The position numbers and the translations under genes are program-made. Source: a virus. From it: DNA of 64,000 nucleotides. Location: IMG/VR virus record IMGVR_UViG_3300020204_000048, positions 1 to 64,000 of that record, one strand, 5' to 3'. The notes beneath the pieces were generated by a model. That model saw only the letters and a list, made by a program, of their open reading frames with translations. It made no database searches and was not told where the DNA came from. Shown piece after piece: positions 15,874-23,877 of the stretch. Within the stretch, counting starts at the first letter, position 1; every line of letters begins with the position of its first letter.

Positions 15874-17654
15874 TGAGTGATATTGGTGTAAATTATCAGG
15901 AATCTTATTCACAAGTTCCAAATAATATTTATGGGGATTATAAATTCCAAGATGCTCCATTTACAAATCCCACAGGAGCAGAAGCCTATAAAGCTGTAGG
16001 AGAAAAAGCCTATAATAGAACAGCAGAATCTGGAATTAAACAGGCATATTCTATACCTATAGATTTTGTTAGAAAAGAATCAGAATCAGCTCAGATGCTC
16101 ATAACTGACACGATTAATGATATTGAAAACTTGATGAAAAAAGTTTATATTAATCCTAATATCAATAATGATCTTTTGGTGGCACATCAAAATCTTTGGA
16201 ACGAACTGCATAGAAACCTTTATACAACACAGCCTCAAGCTGTAGCAGTTTATAATCAGCGTGTAGCAGATTCTTTAAAGATAAATTCATCGCAAAATTT
16301 ACCACAATCAAATGAAATAGATGTGTCAGAAAAAGATCTAGAAGAATCTGATGACATTGCTACAATACTTCCTTATCCACCTCCAAACAGCGATGTGTAC
16401 AAAGATCGTAAAGACGAAATGGTAAAGTTGAGAATACCAATTCCTGGTCATATCAATTTTCAACAAATAATGTTTGCGGAAAAGTTAAACTCTACCTCTT
16501 CAAGAAAATTTTTAGAAGAGTTTTATTATTCTATAGCTCACTCTACCTTTTCATATTTTCTACAATTCAGAAAATTATTAAAGTCTCTTCAGAGAGAAGT
16601 ATATGCAATACAATTATCTTTAAACCAAGATTTTAGGGAGGTTTATGAAAACGAACTGCAGCAAAAAGTCGCATCGCACTACGACTCATGGTGTAAAACG
16701 GCCAAACATTATTCGAGCAGGATTGCAAAAACAATCGTATCCAAACCAGGAGCGATTCCCTCAACCGAATTGGATAAAATCTCAAAAGAACATGCCGCAA
16801 AATTTCAAGCTTTTTTTGCGATTAAATTAAACGCTGTAGATTCAGAAATAGAAGACATATTACAATCATTAAAGAGAGATTTAGAAGAGAACTCTGTAAT
16901 TTTTTATACAAGATATTTAGCTCCTGGATTAAAATTTTCTTCTGAAATAGGAAGTCCCTTTGATTTGGATTATGAAACAACTTCTTTTAAGAAAAGATTT
17001 CCATTTTTAACTGAAGAAATGTTACTGGCTTCAATTCTTTTAAAGGGTAATTTTACTTCAATCATGGCTGATGTTGTAGATAGACATCATATAGTTATGG
17101 GAAAAACAGATTCCCTTATGCAGTTAATTCATGAAAAAAGAAAATATGCCAACTATATATCTCAGCTTTCCGTTAAGGGGTTGCCAAAGCCAAATGTTCT
17201 GCTGAATGTAGATAATGACGTATATGCTCAAATATTTGATGGAGCAATTATTTCCTTAACAAGAAAAGATGTAGTTCAATCAGATCACCAACTTTTATCT
17301 GGATTAGATCAAAATGATCATCCTCAATATTTATTAAAAGATGGTGGGAAAATTATTGGTGATATAGAAGTTGCAGAAGGTATTACTATAGATGGAGTAG
17401 ACCTAAGTGATCATGCGCATACTGGCGCAGATGGCTCTAAGAAGATATCTTCTTTGGATATTGATTATAGTTTGGCTAGAAGTGTAGATTATAGCCTAGA
17501 TGCTGCGAAGAAGCCAGTATCAATAAGTGTCAGCCAATTTATTGTAGATATTGTTAATGGTTTACCTAGGTGTGATGCAGTTCTGAATATAGAAGTAGTT
17601 GATGATATAATAGATAATTATGAATATGAAATTATTTATACGGAAGTAACTTAA
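15873..17654 (+). CDS. Appendage protein with fiber-like C-terminal domain, 593 aa
   Basis: Residues 1-430 are helical and charged without a recognised domain. Residues 465-530 carry a fiber-type segment with HQLLSGLDQNDHPQYL and DGGKIIGDIEV, a pattern frequent in collars, whiskers and tail fibers that often sits where fiber proteins trimerise. It overlaps terL by one base (TAATG) and is followed 2 bases later by another unrecognised gene and then a chaperone-ended fiber, so it is probably the base or adaptor of a virion appendage. Location between terminase and portal suggests head fibers rather than tail fibers, by inference. Confidence 0.65.
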   Translation: MSDIGVNYQESYSQVPNNIYGDYKFQDAPFTNPTGAEAYKAVGEKAYNRTAESGIKQAYSIPIDFVRKESESAQMLITDTINDIENLMKKVYINPNINNDLLVAHQNLWNELHRNLYTTQPQAVAVYNQRVADSLKINSSQNLPQSNEIDVSEKDLEESDDIATILPYPPPNSDVYKDRKDEMVKLRIPIPGHINFQQIMFAEKLNSTSSRKFLEEFYYSIAHSTFSYFLQFRKLLKSLQREVYAIQLSLNQDFREVYENELQQKVASHYDSWCKTAKHYSSRIAKTIVSKPGAIPSTELDKISKEHAAKFQAFFAIKLNAVDSEIEDILQSLKRDLEENSVIFYTRYLAPGLKFSSEIGSPFDLDYETTSFKKRFPFLTEEMLLASILLKGNFTSIMADVVDRHHIVMGKTDSLMQLIHEKRKYANYISQLSVKGLPKPNVLLNVDNDVYAQIFDGAIISLTRKDVVQSDHQLLSGLDQNDHPQYLLKDGGKIIGDIEVAEGITIDGVDLSDHAHTGADGSKKISSLDIDYSLARSVDYSLDAAKKPVSISVSQFIVDIVNGLPRCDAVLNIEVVDDIIDNYEYEIIYTEVT

Positions 17655-17655
17655 T

Positions 17656-18594
17656 ATGGCGTGGTTTAAATATTTTAAGTTAGATCAAAGCATTAGTTCT
17701 GCAACTCCTAATTATAGCTATTCATATCCCTACTGTAAAAGGGCTATTTCTAAATTTACACCCAGGGATACGTTGTCTGCTGATTTTTGGCTTTTTGCAA
17801 ATATAAAAGATTTAAATATAAATACATACAAAAGTTCAACGCTGGAAACTTTGGAAGACGCCAATTCTTATGTTGTTGTGTATGAAAAAGGTATAACTTT
17901 TAATCCTGTTAAAACAGTTATTAATGGAGACTATATATATTTCGAAACAGCAGAAGAACATACAGCCGTAAATGAAATTCAAGGTAGCTACTTTGTTTAT
18001 TATGCAACGCCAAATCTTAGAAAGCTTAATGAAGTTGATAATGCTGGAACTAATGATTATCAAGTTAATTTATCACCTCCTAATCCATATTGCGGACTTT
18101 ACTCTGAAGTTTCAACAGATCAATATGAAGTTAATTTAAATTCAGATTCAAGTTATAATTTTTCTTTCATTAATTCAATGACAGATTGGGACAATGGCTT
18201 GTCAAATAAACCCGGATCTAAATTATATATTAATTTTTCTGGGCCAAAGTTTACGTTGTATGGTTCAAAGGGAATTAACTATGGAAAATTTAGAATTAAA
18301 TTTACAGCATTACAAAATGCCGAAACACCAGCAGTGCTTGCATTAGATTGGCAAACAATAGATTGTTTTTCTTCAAGTTTTTCAGATAATATAGAATTAT
18401 TTTCAAAATTAGATTTTGAAGAAAAAGATCACGTAGCTGAACTAGAAGTATTATATGAAAAAAATATTGGTTCTAGAGGAAATAATATTAAAATATCTAA
18501 ATATTCTTTTAGCTATAATCTTTATCTTAAAGTCGGAACCGAATTAATAAATCAAATAGATAATAGTTTTACAAAGATAGGTGGGCTTAGATAA
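17656..18594 (+). CDS. Hypothetical beta-rich structural protein, 312 aa
   Basis: No family recognised. Short beta strands rich in Tyr, Asn, Ser and Phe (YSYSYPYCKRAISKF; YKSSTLETLED; FGKFRIKF-type segments) suggest a beta-sandwich surface protein. It is between two fiber-type genes, its ATG 2 bases after the first and its stop overlapping the ATG of the second (TAATG), so all three are probably parts of one appendage. GGAAG lies upstream of the start. A TGATATAAT sequence at 17603-17611, within the end of the previous gene, could also initiate transcription here. Confidence 0.65.
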   Translation: MAWFKYFKLDQSISSATPNYSYSYPYCKRAISKFTPRDTLSADFWLFANIKDLNINTYKSSTLETLEDANSYVVVYEKGITFNPVKTVINGDYIYFETAEEHTAVNEIQGSYFVYYATPNLRKLNEVDNAGTNDYQVNLSPPNPYCGLYSEVSTDQYEVNLNSDSSYNFSFINSMTDWDNGLSNKPGSKLYINFSGPKFTLYGSKGINYGKFRIKFTALQNAETPAVLALDWQTIDCFSSSFSDNIELFSKLDFEEKDHVAELEVLYEKNIGSRGNNIKISKYSFSYNLYLKVGTELINQIDNSFTKIGGLR

Positions 18595-20540
18595 TGGCTA
18601 TTATACCTGTAAATATAGAAAATCTAAAACCAAATAAAGAATATATTGTTACAGTTAGAAGCAAGAACAATGATGTCAATGTTGTTTCGGCATATACTGA
18701 TTCTGTAAGATTTTCTACACCAACAGATTCTACTATTCCAAATGCTCCAACCAACCTAGTTTTAGCGGCGTCATTCTTAAATGTTTTATTTAAATATACT
18801 GATAGTGTTGACGAAGATACAGCTAAATACGAATACGAACTTTATAAGCAGGAGCAAATAGAAAGTGTTGGAGGCGGGTATCAAGTTATTTCTGCTGCAA
18901 CTCCGCTAACTCCCCATAGAACTGGCTTTGTGCAAACAAATGTTTTTCTAGTATCAGTCGATGATAACAGCGCAACTACCAGCACTTCTTCTGTAACCAA
19001 TCCAGTTAAATACTACGGAAGGGTTCGCGCAATAGATAGCGCAGGAAATATTAGTGATTGGACTTCTATTGTAGCTTCTGGTGATACTCCTCTTATTGAT
19101 GAGGAATTCATTGGCTCACTCACCGCAGCAAAAATAACTGCAGGAACAATCGGTGCACATGAAATCATTCTAACTCAGCCAGGAACTACATACTCTTATA
19201 CTCCACCAGCAAATATGGCTGTATTAAGAACATCTAATTATCAGTCTGGTTCAACTGGTTGGTTAATTAGAGGTGATGGTTTAGCTGAATTTAATAATGT
19301 TACAGTCAGGGGAGCGGTTGTCGGTGCAACTATTGATATAGGTGGATCAGATTCAACATCCTTTCATGTAGATGCAAATGGTAACATGTGGCTAGGTAAT
19401 GCAAGCTACGCTTCCGCACCTTTTAAAGTTTCTAGCTCAGGTGCGCTAACTGCTACTGGAGTTACTGTCAGTGGTGAAATTAATGCTAGCTCAGGAACAT
19501 TTACCGGAACAATTACAGCAAGTGGCACAATATCTGGTGGTACAATATCTGGTGCAACAGTAACAGGCGGAACAGTTCAAACTGCATCTAGTGGCAAAAG
19601 AATTGTTCTCAGTGAGACTTCATTCAACTTATATTCTTCTGGTTCCGGTGATACATCAACTATTACTTTTAATCCAGCCAGCTCAACAGATTATGGATTA
19701 ATAACTAGTACTGGTGCTATCAAAGTGAGCGCTCAAGGTTCAACAATGAGTATTGGTTACTATCCTGGAGATATTGGAACAACTGGAGTAAGATTAGAAG
19801 CTGGAGCATATTTACAAGTCTTAGATGGAACCATAGATGTAAGAAAAAATGTAACCACAGATTGGAGAACCGCTAATATTATAGCCAGAGCTGATACAAC
19901 TGGAAACTGTTCAATAGCCTTTAGAGGGACCACTGATAACGATACGGGTCAAATACGTTCTGGCGGCGGTGCTAATTTTTTCTATTTTAGAAATTATAAC
20001 GACACAACAAATGTTAGAATTATTGCATCAGACCTTCATCTAGATACAGCTGCAAATGCAGCAGATGTCAACAGTGCCAATGTAATCATGAATACATCCA
20101 ATGCTAATGTTTCATTAGGTTTTAAAGCACAGAATGGAACATATTCTGCTCAAATTAGATTAGGTGGCAGCGACGCCCTATATTTTACAGAAGGTTTGAA
20201 TAATGCTGTGGGGGTTAATGTTTATGCAAAGGCATTTATTACGTTTTCCGATTATAGAATAAAGGAAAATTTTGAATCTATTATTGACTCATGTAGTTTA
20301 GTGAAAAAATTGAACCCCTTAAGGTTTACCTATCTACATAAACCAGAAGAGCAAGCAATTGGTTTTATAGCCCACGAAGTTCAGGAAATAATGCCCTACG
20401 CAGTGGTAGGTGTGAAAGATAAAATATCAGAAGATGGTCAACCAGTTCATCAAGCGTTGAACTATAGTATGATAACAACACTATTATCTTCAGCTGTTAA
20501 GGAAATAATAGAAAGATTAGAAATTCTAGAAAATAAGTGA
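18594..20540 (+). CDS. Fiber protein with FN3-like N-terminus and S74 self-cleaving chaperone
   Basis: Residues 5-110 contain a fibronectin type III-like repeat (VTVRSKNND; TDSTIPNAPTNLVL). Residues 200-540 are a Gly/Thr/Ser-rich repeating region (GTITASGTISGGTISG) typical of a trimeric beta-helix shaft and tip. Residues 551-648 are an intramolecular chaperone of the peptidase S74 family: SDYRIK (552-557) holds the Ser and Lys spaced five apart as in the known Ser-Lys dyad, followed by IGFIAHEVQEIMP and LNYSMITTLL. The chaperone folds the trimer, then cuts itself off. The protein is probably a host-binding fiber. Its stop overlaps a TGATATAAT promoter for the next gene. Confidence 0.9.
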   Translation: MAIIPVNIENLKPNKEYIVTVRSKNNDVNVVSAYTDSVRFSTPTDSTIPNAPTNLVLAASFLNVLFKYTDSVDEDTAKYEYELYKQEQIESVGGGYQVISAATPLTPHRTGFVQTNVFLVSVDDNSATTSTSSVTNPVKYYGRVRAIDSAGNISDWTSIVASGDTPLIDEEFIGSLTAAKITAGTIGAHEIILTQPGTTYSYTPPANMAVLRTSNYQSGSTGWLIRGDGLAEFNNVTVRGAVVGATIDIGGSDSTSFHVDANGNMWLGNASYASAPFKVSSSGALTATGVTVSGEINASSGTFTGTITASGTISGGTISGATVTGGTVQTASSGKRIVLSETSFNLYSSGSGDTSTITFNPASSTDYGLITSTGAIKVSAQGSTMSIGYYPGDIGTTGVRLEAGAYLQVLDGTIDVRKNVTTDWRTANIIARADTTGNCSIAFRGTTDNDTGQIRSGGGANFFYFRNYNDTTNVRIIASDLHLDTAANAADVNSANVIMNTSNANVSLGFKAQNGTYSAQIRLGGSDALYFTEGLNNAVGVNVYAKAFITFSDYRIKENFESIIDSCSLVKKLNPLRFTYLHKPEEQAIGFIAHEVQEIMPYAVVGVKDKISEDGQPVHQALNYSMITTLLSSAVKEIIERLEILENK

Positions 20541-20565
20541 TATAATAGACTCCTATTTAAGGAGT
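20538..20565 (+). promoter_or_regulatory. Extended -10 promoter with overlapping ribosome-site hairpin
   Basis: TGATATAAT (20538-20546) starts on the stop codon of the fiber gene. ACTCCT (20549-20554) can pair with AGGAGT (20560-20565), enclosing ATTTA and burying the Shine-Dalgarno site (AAGGAG, 20559-20564) of the gene at 20570. A transcript starting about 7 bases after the -10 would lack most of the left arm, so only read-through transcripts would have the blocked site. Confidence 0.5.
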
Positions 20566-20569
20566 AATC

Positions 20570-20755
20570 ATGAATAATGATCTTGATATTAATATATTGA
20601 TTCAAGTATTTAATGAGCGTATGTCTCAAATGATGACTGAAATAGTTATTAAAGAGGCAACAATTAAGCAGTTGACAGCACAGATTCAGCAGTTAACTGA
20701 AAACGTAAAGCCAGTAAAACAAACAAAAGTAGATAAACCAGAAGAGTTTAAGTGA
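20570..20755 (+). CDS. Small coiled-coil protein, 61 aa
   Basis: A strongly helical 61-residue protein. The heptad-like middle (EATIKQLTAQIQQLTENV) predicts a coiled coil, followed by a short Lys/Pro-rich tail. It has its own extended -10 promoter and an AAGGAG site 5 bases before the ATG that lies in a possible hairpin. It sits between the fiber and portal genes and overlaps the next gene's ribosome site. Dimeric or trimeric assembly helper, scaffold cofactor or appendage linker are all possible. Confidence 0.7.
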   Translation: MNNDLDINILIQVFNERMSQMMTEIVIKEATIKQLTAQIQQLTENVKPVKQTKVDKPEEFK

Positions 20756-20763
20756 GGATAAAA

Positions 20764-20964
20764 ATGTCACAGATAACAGAGGCAACAGAGGTACCAGAAG
20801 CAACTGAAGCGAAAAAAGAGTTTACAATTGAAATTAAGATTTCAGATGCAAACCTACAATATAAGAGTGATTTTAATGAAGCAGAAACTATTTTCTGGAT
20901 GGAATCTGTCAAAGCCCTCATTTTAAATAACGCATTTGCTAGATCACAGCAATCTGGCCAGTAA
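20764..20964 (+). CDS. Small acidic protein, 66 aa
   Basis: I choose the ATG at 20764 (GAGGATAAAA-ATG). An in-frame GTG at 20752 would add four residues but has no Shine-Dalgarno site. The first 18 residues are acidic and Thr/Ala-rich (ATEVPEATEAKKE), followed by a compact alpha/beta part (FTIEIKISDANLQY; FWMESVKALI). No family recognised. A hairpin terminator follows at 20986-21010, so the 20570 and 20764 genes form a small unit. Confidence 0.7.
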   Translation: MSQITEATEVPEATEAKKEFTIEIKISDANLQYKSDFNEAETIFWMESVKALILNNAFARSQQSGQ

Positions 20965-20985
20965 CTTATAAAAAAAAATCCAGAG

Positions 20986-21010
20986 AGCTACTATTACAGT
21001 AGCTTTTATA
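20986..21010 (+). terminator. Hairpin terminator before portal gene
   Basis: AGCTACT (20986-20992) and AGTAGCT (20998-21004) form a 7-bp stem around ATTAC, followed by TTTATATT. The T-run is weak, so partial termination is more likely than complete. The arm also contains CTACTATTA, similar to the TTACTATWA motif found before other structural genes. Confidence 0.6.
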
Positions 21011-21023
21011 TTGGAGAACACAT

Positions 21024-22688
21024 ATGGCAGTTGCTGATTTCTTGCCTTTTAGGCAAGTCGATAAAAAAAATAACTTTGTAGCAAAAGCTCTAAAGCCAGA
21101 AGAGATAAGTTCCATCAACAAAGCTATGAAAGTGGCTGCTCTCGCACTTGGTTTCCAGGGTAACACCTATTATTATAATAATAGAGCTACCTTTGAGCCT
21201 TCTCCCTATGATTTTGATAGGATTATGCAAGCAGCTGATACGGATTCTTATGTGAAGCAGGCAATAAATAAATATAAGGAATTATTCTGGAAGGAAAACT
21301 GGTCAATAGTAGGCGAAAATCCAGAAGCTGTATCGTATTTATATCAAAGAATAGATTATATGGAAATGGCTATGAAAAGACCATTTCTAGATTTTCTTAT
21401 TGAAATTACAGAACATATTGTTAAATATGCAAATGTGTTTATTGTTAAAGCTAGGGGTGATATATCTGAATATTTCCCAATATCAATATCAGGCGTCAAT
21501 GCAGCTCAACCAGTAGTTGGTTATTACTTAATTCCAACAGAACAGGTAAGAATTTTAAGAGATAAGTTTAATAGACCAAGATCATATCAGCAGGCTACGG
21601 ATCCATTAACCTATATGCCGTCAGAACGAGACCCTGTGTGGTCAGCTGATCGTGTCATACATATGTATTTGGATAAAAAATCTGGAAGAGCTTTTGGCAC
21701 GCCGTTCTTAAGTTCGGTTTTAGACGATGTTGTAGCTTTGCGTCAAATAGAGGAGGATATCCAAAATTTAGTTCATAGAGAACTATTTCCATTATACAAA
21801 TATATTATAGGTACAGCAGATCAACCAGCAGAGCCGCAAGAAATCTCTAACGCTGCGTCCGAGATAGAGTCCCTAAGATCGGAGGGGGGTTTAATACTTC
21901 CTTATAGACATAATATTGAGGTAATTGGAGCAAACAATACCGCACTAGATGCCTCAAAGTACCTGGAGCATTTCAAGGAAAGAGTTGCTGTTGGTTTGGG
22001 TGTTGCCCCTCATCACCTGGGTATGACGATGAATGGCGGAAACAGAGCAGTGTCAGATCGTCTCGACACCGCTCTGTACGATAAGATTAAACAGTATCAA
22101 AAAATAGTTGCAGAAATGATTAGGGTGCATATATTCAATGAACTTTTACTTGAAGGCGGATTTGATCCCGTAACCACTCCGCTAGAAGAAGGTTTATCTG
22201 ATAGGTGTTATTTTAAGTTTAACGAGATTGATGTTGATACCCAGGTTAAAAAGGAAACACATGTTATACAAAAATATGTCAATAATATGATTTCCATAAA
22301 AGAAGCAAGATTAGAACTGGGATTAAATCCTGATTATGAACAAGAGGAAATGTTTGCCGCTATACAGGGTAAAGTGCAGATGGATTTAGCAAAAAATCAA
22401 GCTGAGCTGACAATGACTAAGGCGGAACCAAAAGATGTGCTAAGAGATGGCGATAAACAGCCTTCTGCACAAAAGGGTCAAAGAAATCTACCAAATAACA
22501 GAAGAGGAGTTGGCAATGCAACTCGTCCCGCAAATCAGCAAGGTAGAAATATTTCACCAAACATAAGAAGATCCGATAATACATGGCTGACATTAGTTGA
22601 AAATGCCCTTGAATCAGAGTATACTATAGTTTATACAAAAGAGGAAAAGGAATATAATCATGTCGATCAACCCAACACTCAAGAATGA
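21024..22688 (+). CDS. Portal protein
   Basis: The portal is a 12-subunit ring at one capsid vertex through which DNA passes and to which the tail attaches. At 554 residues the length fits. Recognisable segments include AADTDSYVKQAINKYKELFW (residues 70-89), a clip/wing region with YLIPTEQVRILRD, and the conserved GVAPHHLGMTMNGGNRAVSD segment (about 332-351) followed by helices of the crown (YDKIKQYQKIVAEMIRVHI). The C-terminal 80 residues are a disordered Gln/Asn/Arg-rich tail. GGAGA lies 6 bases before the ATG. It follows terL after appendage genes and precedes the protease and capsid genes. Confidence 0.92.
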   Translation: MAVADFLPFRQVDKKNNFVAKALKPEEISSINKAMKVAALALGFQGNTYYYNNRATFEPSPYDFDRIMQAADTDSYVKQAINKYKELFWKENWSIVGENPEAVSYLYQRIDYMEMAMKRPFLDFLIEITEHIVKYANVFIVKARGDISEYFPISISGVNAAQPVVGYYLIPTEQVRILRDKFNRPRSYQQATDPLTYMPSERDPVWSADRVIHMYLDKKSGRAFGTPFLSSVLDDVVALRQIEEDIQNLVHRELFPLYKYIIGTADQPAEPQEISNAASEIESLRSEGGLILPYRHNIEVIGANNTALDASKYLEHFKERVAVGLGVAPHHLGMTMNGGNRAVSDRLDTALYDKIKQYQKIVAEMIRVHIFNELLLEGGFDPVTTPLEEGLSDRCYFKFNEIDVDTQVKKETHVIQKYVNNMISIKEARLELGLNPDYEQEEMFAAIQGKVQMDLAKNQAELTMTKAEPKDVLRDGDKQPSAQKGQRNLPNNRRGVGNATRPANQQGRNISPNIRRSDNTWLTLVENALESEYTIVYTKEEKEYNHVDQPNTQE

Positions 22689-23025
22689 ACAGTTAGTAGC
22701 TTATTTGGCAACAGATGATTCGATTGAAGCCTTAGAGAAAGCCGTAGAAAATGGTCAAACAAGACTTGCTCTTCAAGTCGTTTTGGATCTTGTTTCTGAA
22801 TTAACACAAAGAGTTATGGATTTAGAAGATATTGTTTATTCAGTTGATAATAGTATTTATAATGAAGCTGATGCACCTGAAAATACGCAAGATAAAGAGC
22901 CCATCGTACTAGACCAGCCTATGCAGTCTTATGTCAAAGAAGAGGTAAAAAAGGACGATATGCCTGTAATCGAAGAAGCAAAGGATGCCGAGATGAAGGC
23001 TGAGGAGACTAAAAATCCCCAATGA
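22660..23025 (+). CDS. Hypothetical acidic protein, 121 aa
   Basis: Residues 1-70 are helical (LEKAVENGQTRLALQVVLDL; LTQRVMDLEDIV) and the remaining half is acidic, Glu/Lys/Pro-rich and probably disordered. The start is preceded by GAGGAAAAGGAA. It overlaps the portal end by 29 bases and its TGA overlaps the next ATG (ATGA). A small head-assembly factor is a reasonable guess from position only. Confidence 0.65.
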   Translation: MSINPTLKNEQLVAYLATDDSIEALEKAVENGQTRLALQVVLDLVSELTQRVMDLEDIVYSVDNSIYNEADAPENTQDKEPIVLDQPMQSYVKEEVKKDDMPVIEEAKDAEMKAEETKNPQ

Positions 23026-23801
23026 AGCTTTTAATAGGTTGCCCAATGTATAAGAGATCCTGGATATTGCCTGACTGGATCCGATGTATTGCTAGCCAGT
23101 CTGTTTCACTTAAGGATATTGGTTTTGTATTTGAAGTTTCACCAGATGATACAGAAACAATAAATTGTCTTGAAGCTTGGAAGAAATACGATAATAGAAT
23201 ACCTTATTTTTATATAAACATAAGAGAAGACATACCTCATTTCCAGCATGAAAACAATGGAAGACAATGGACTATTTCTAAATATGAAAATATGGTGTCA
23301 CTAAGAAATTCTTTATTAAAAACAGTAAGAGATATCAATCCTGATTATTATTTTAGTTTAGATTCAGATATACTTCTAGTCAATCCAAACACAATAGAAT
23401 TATTAATAGCTCATATTAAATCTGGCGCAGATGCCGTTAATCCACTAATGTTCATGACTCCGTTTGGAACAATGTACCCCAGTGTTATGACATGGAGATC
23501 AGATGTCCCCGGAAAAGCTTTTAGACAAGAGCAGTATTCTCTTGGAACTTATTTTAAGTCTGATGTAATTATGGCAGCAAAAATGATGAGCAAAAAAGTA
23601 TACTCTAGTATAAACTATAGAATCCATGAGCAGGGCGAAGATGTTAGTTGGTCATGGTCTTGTAAAGAGGCAGGGTATAATTTGTACTGTGCCTCTTATA
23701 TATATGCTCCACATATAATGTCTGAAGTGATGTACCGTCAATATCTAAAGCATGGAGATGAGAGATCTGAATTAATTTTTGAAAACTATGCTAAAGTGTG
23801 A
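23022..23801 (+). CDS. Glycosyltransferase (GT-A fold, GT2-like)
   Basis: A 259-residue GT-A type nucleotide-sugar transferase. The N-terminus KLLIGCPMYKR and strand FVFEVSPDD fit the nucleotide-binding half, FSLDSDILL (residues 111-119) contains the metal-binding DxD-like DSD (114-116), and GEDVSWSW near 208-215 matches the acceptor-side ED motif. It lies inside the head operon, between the portal-linked small gene and the protease, overlapping the former by ATGA. That position suggests it modifies virion proteins rather than host surface sugars; the acceptor cannot be told from sequence. Modification of phage DNA bases is less likely since no base-hypermodification genes are visible here. 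Confidence 0.8.
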   Translation: MKLLIGCPMYKRSWILPDWIRCIASQSVSLKDIGFVFEVSPDDTETINCLEAWKKYDNRIPYFYINIREDIPHFQHENNGRQWTISKYENMVSLRNSLLKTVRDINPDYYFSLDSDILLVNPNTIELLIAHIKSGADAVNPLMFMTPFGTMYPSVMTWRSDVPGKAFRQEQYSLGTYFKSDVIMAAKMMSKKVYSSINYRIHEQGEDVSWSWSCKEAGYNLYCASYIYAPHIMSEVMYRQYLKHGDERSELIFENYAKV

Positions 23802-23840
23802 TATATTTATATAAAATTGTTCAATGTTATAAAAACAAAC

Positions 23841-23849
23841 TTACTATTA
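23841..23849 (+). promoter_or_regulatory. TTACTATTA motif before protease gene
   Basis: TTACTATTA lies 37 bases before the ATG at 23878 in a 76-base AT-rich gap. Similar TTACTATWA sequences precede the genes at 27512 (38 bases), 31454 (39 bases) and 35295 (53 bases). It may be the -10-like element of a late promoter. Confidence 0.4.
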
Positions 23850-23877
23850 AAATAGATATTAATCAATAGGGGAATTC

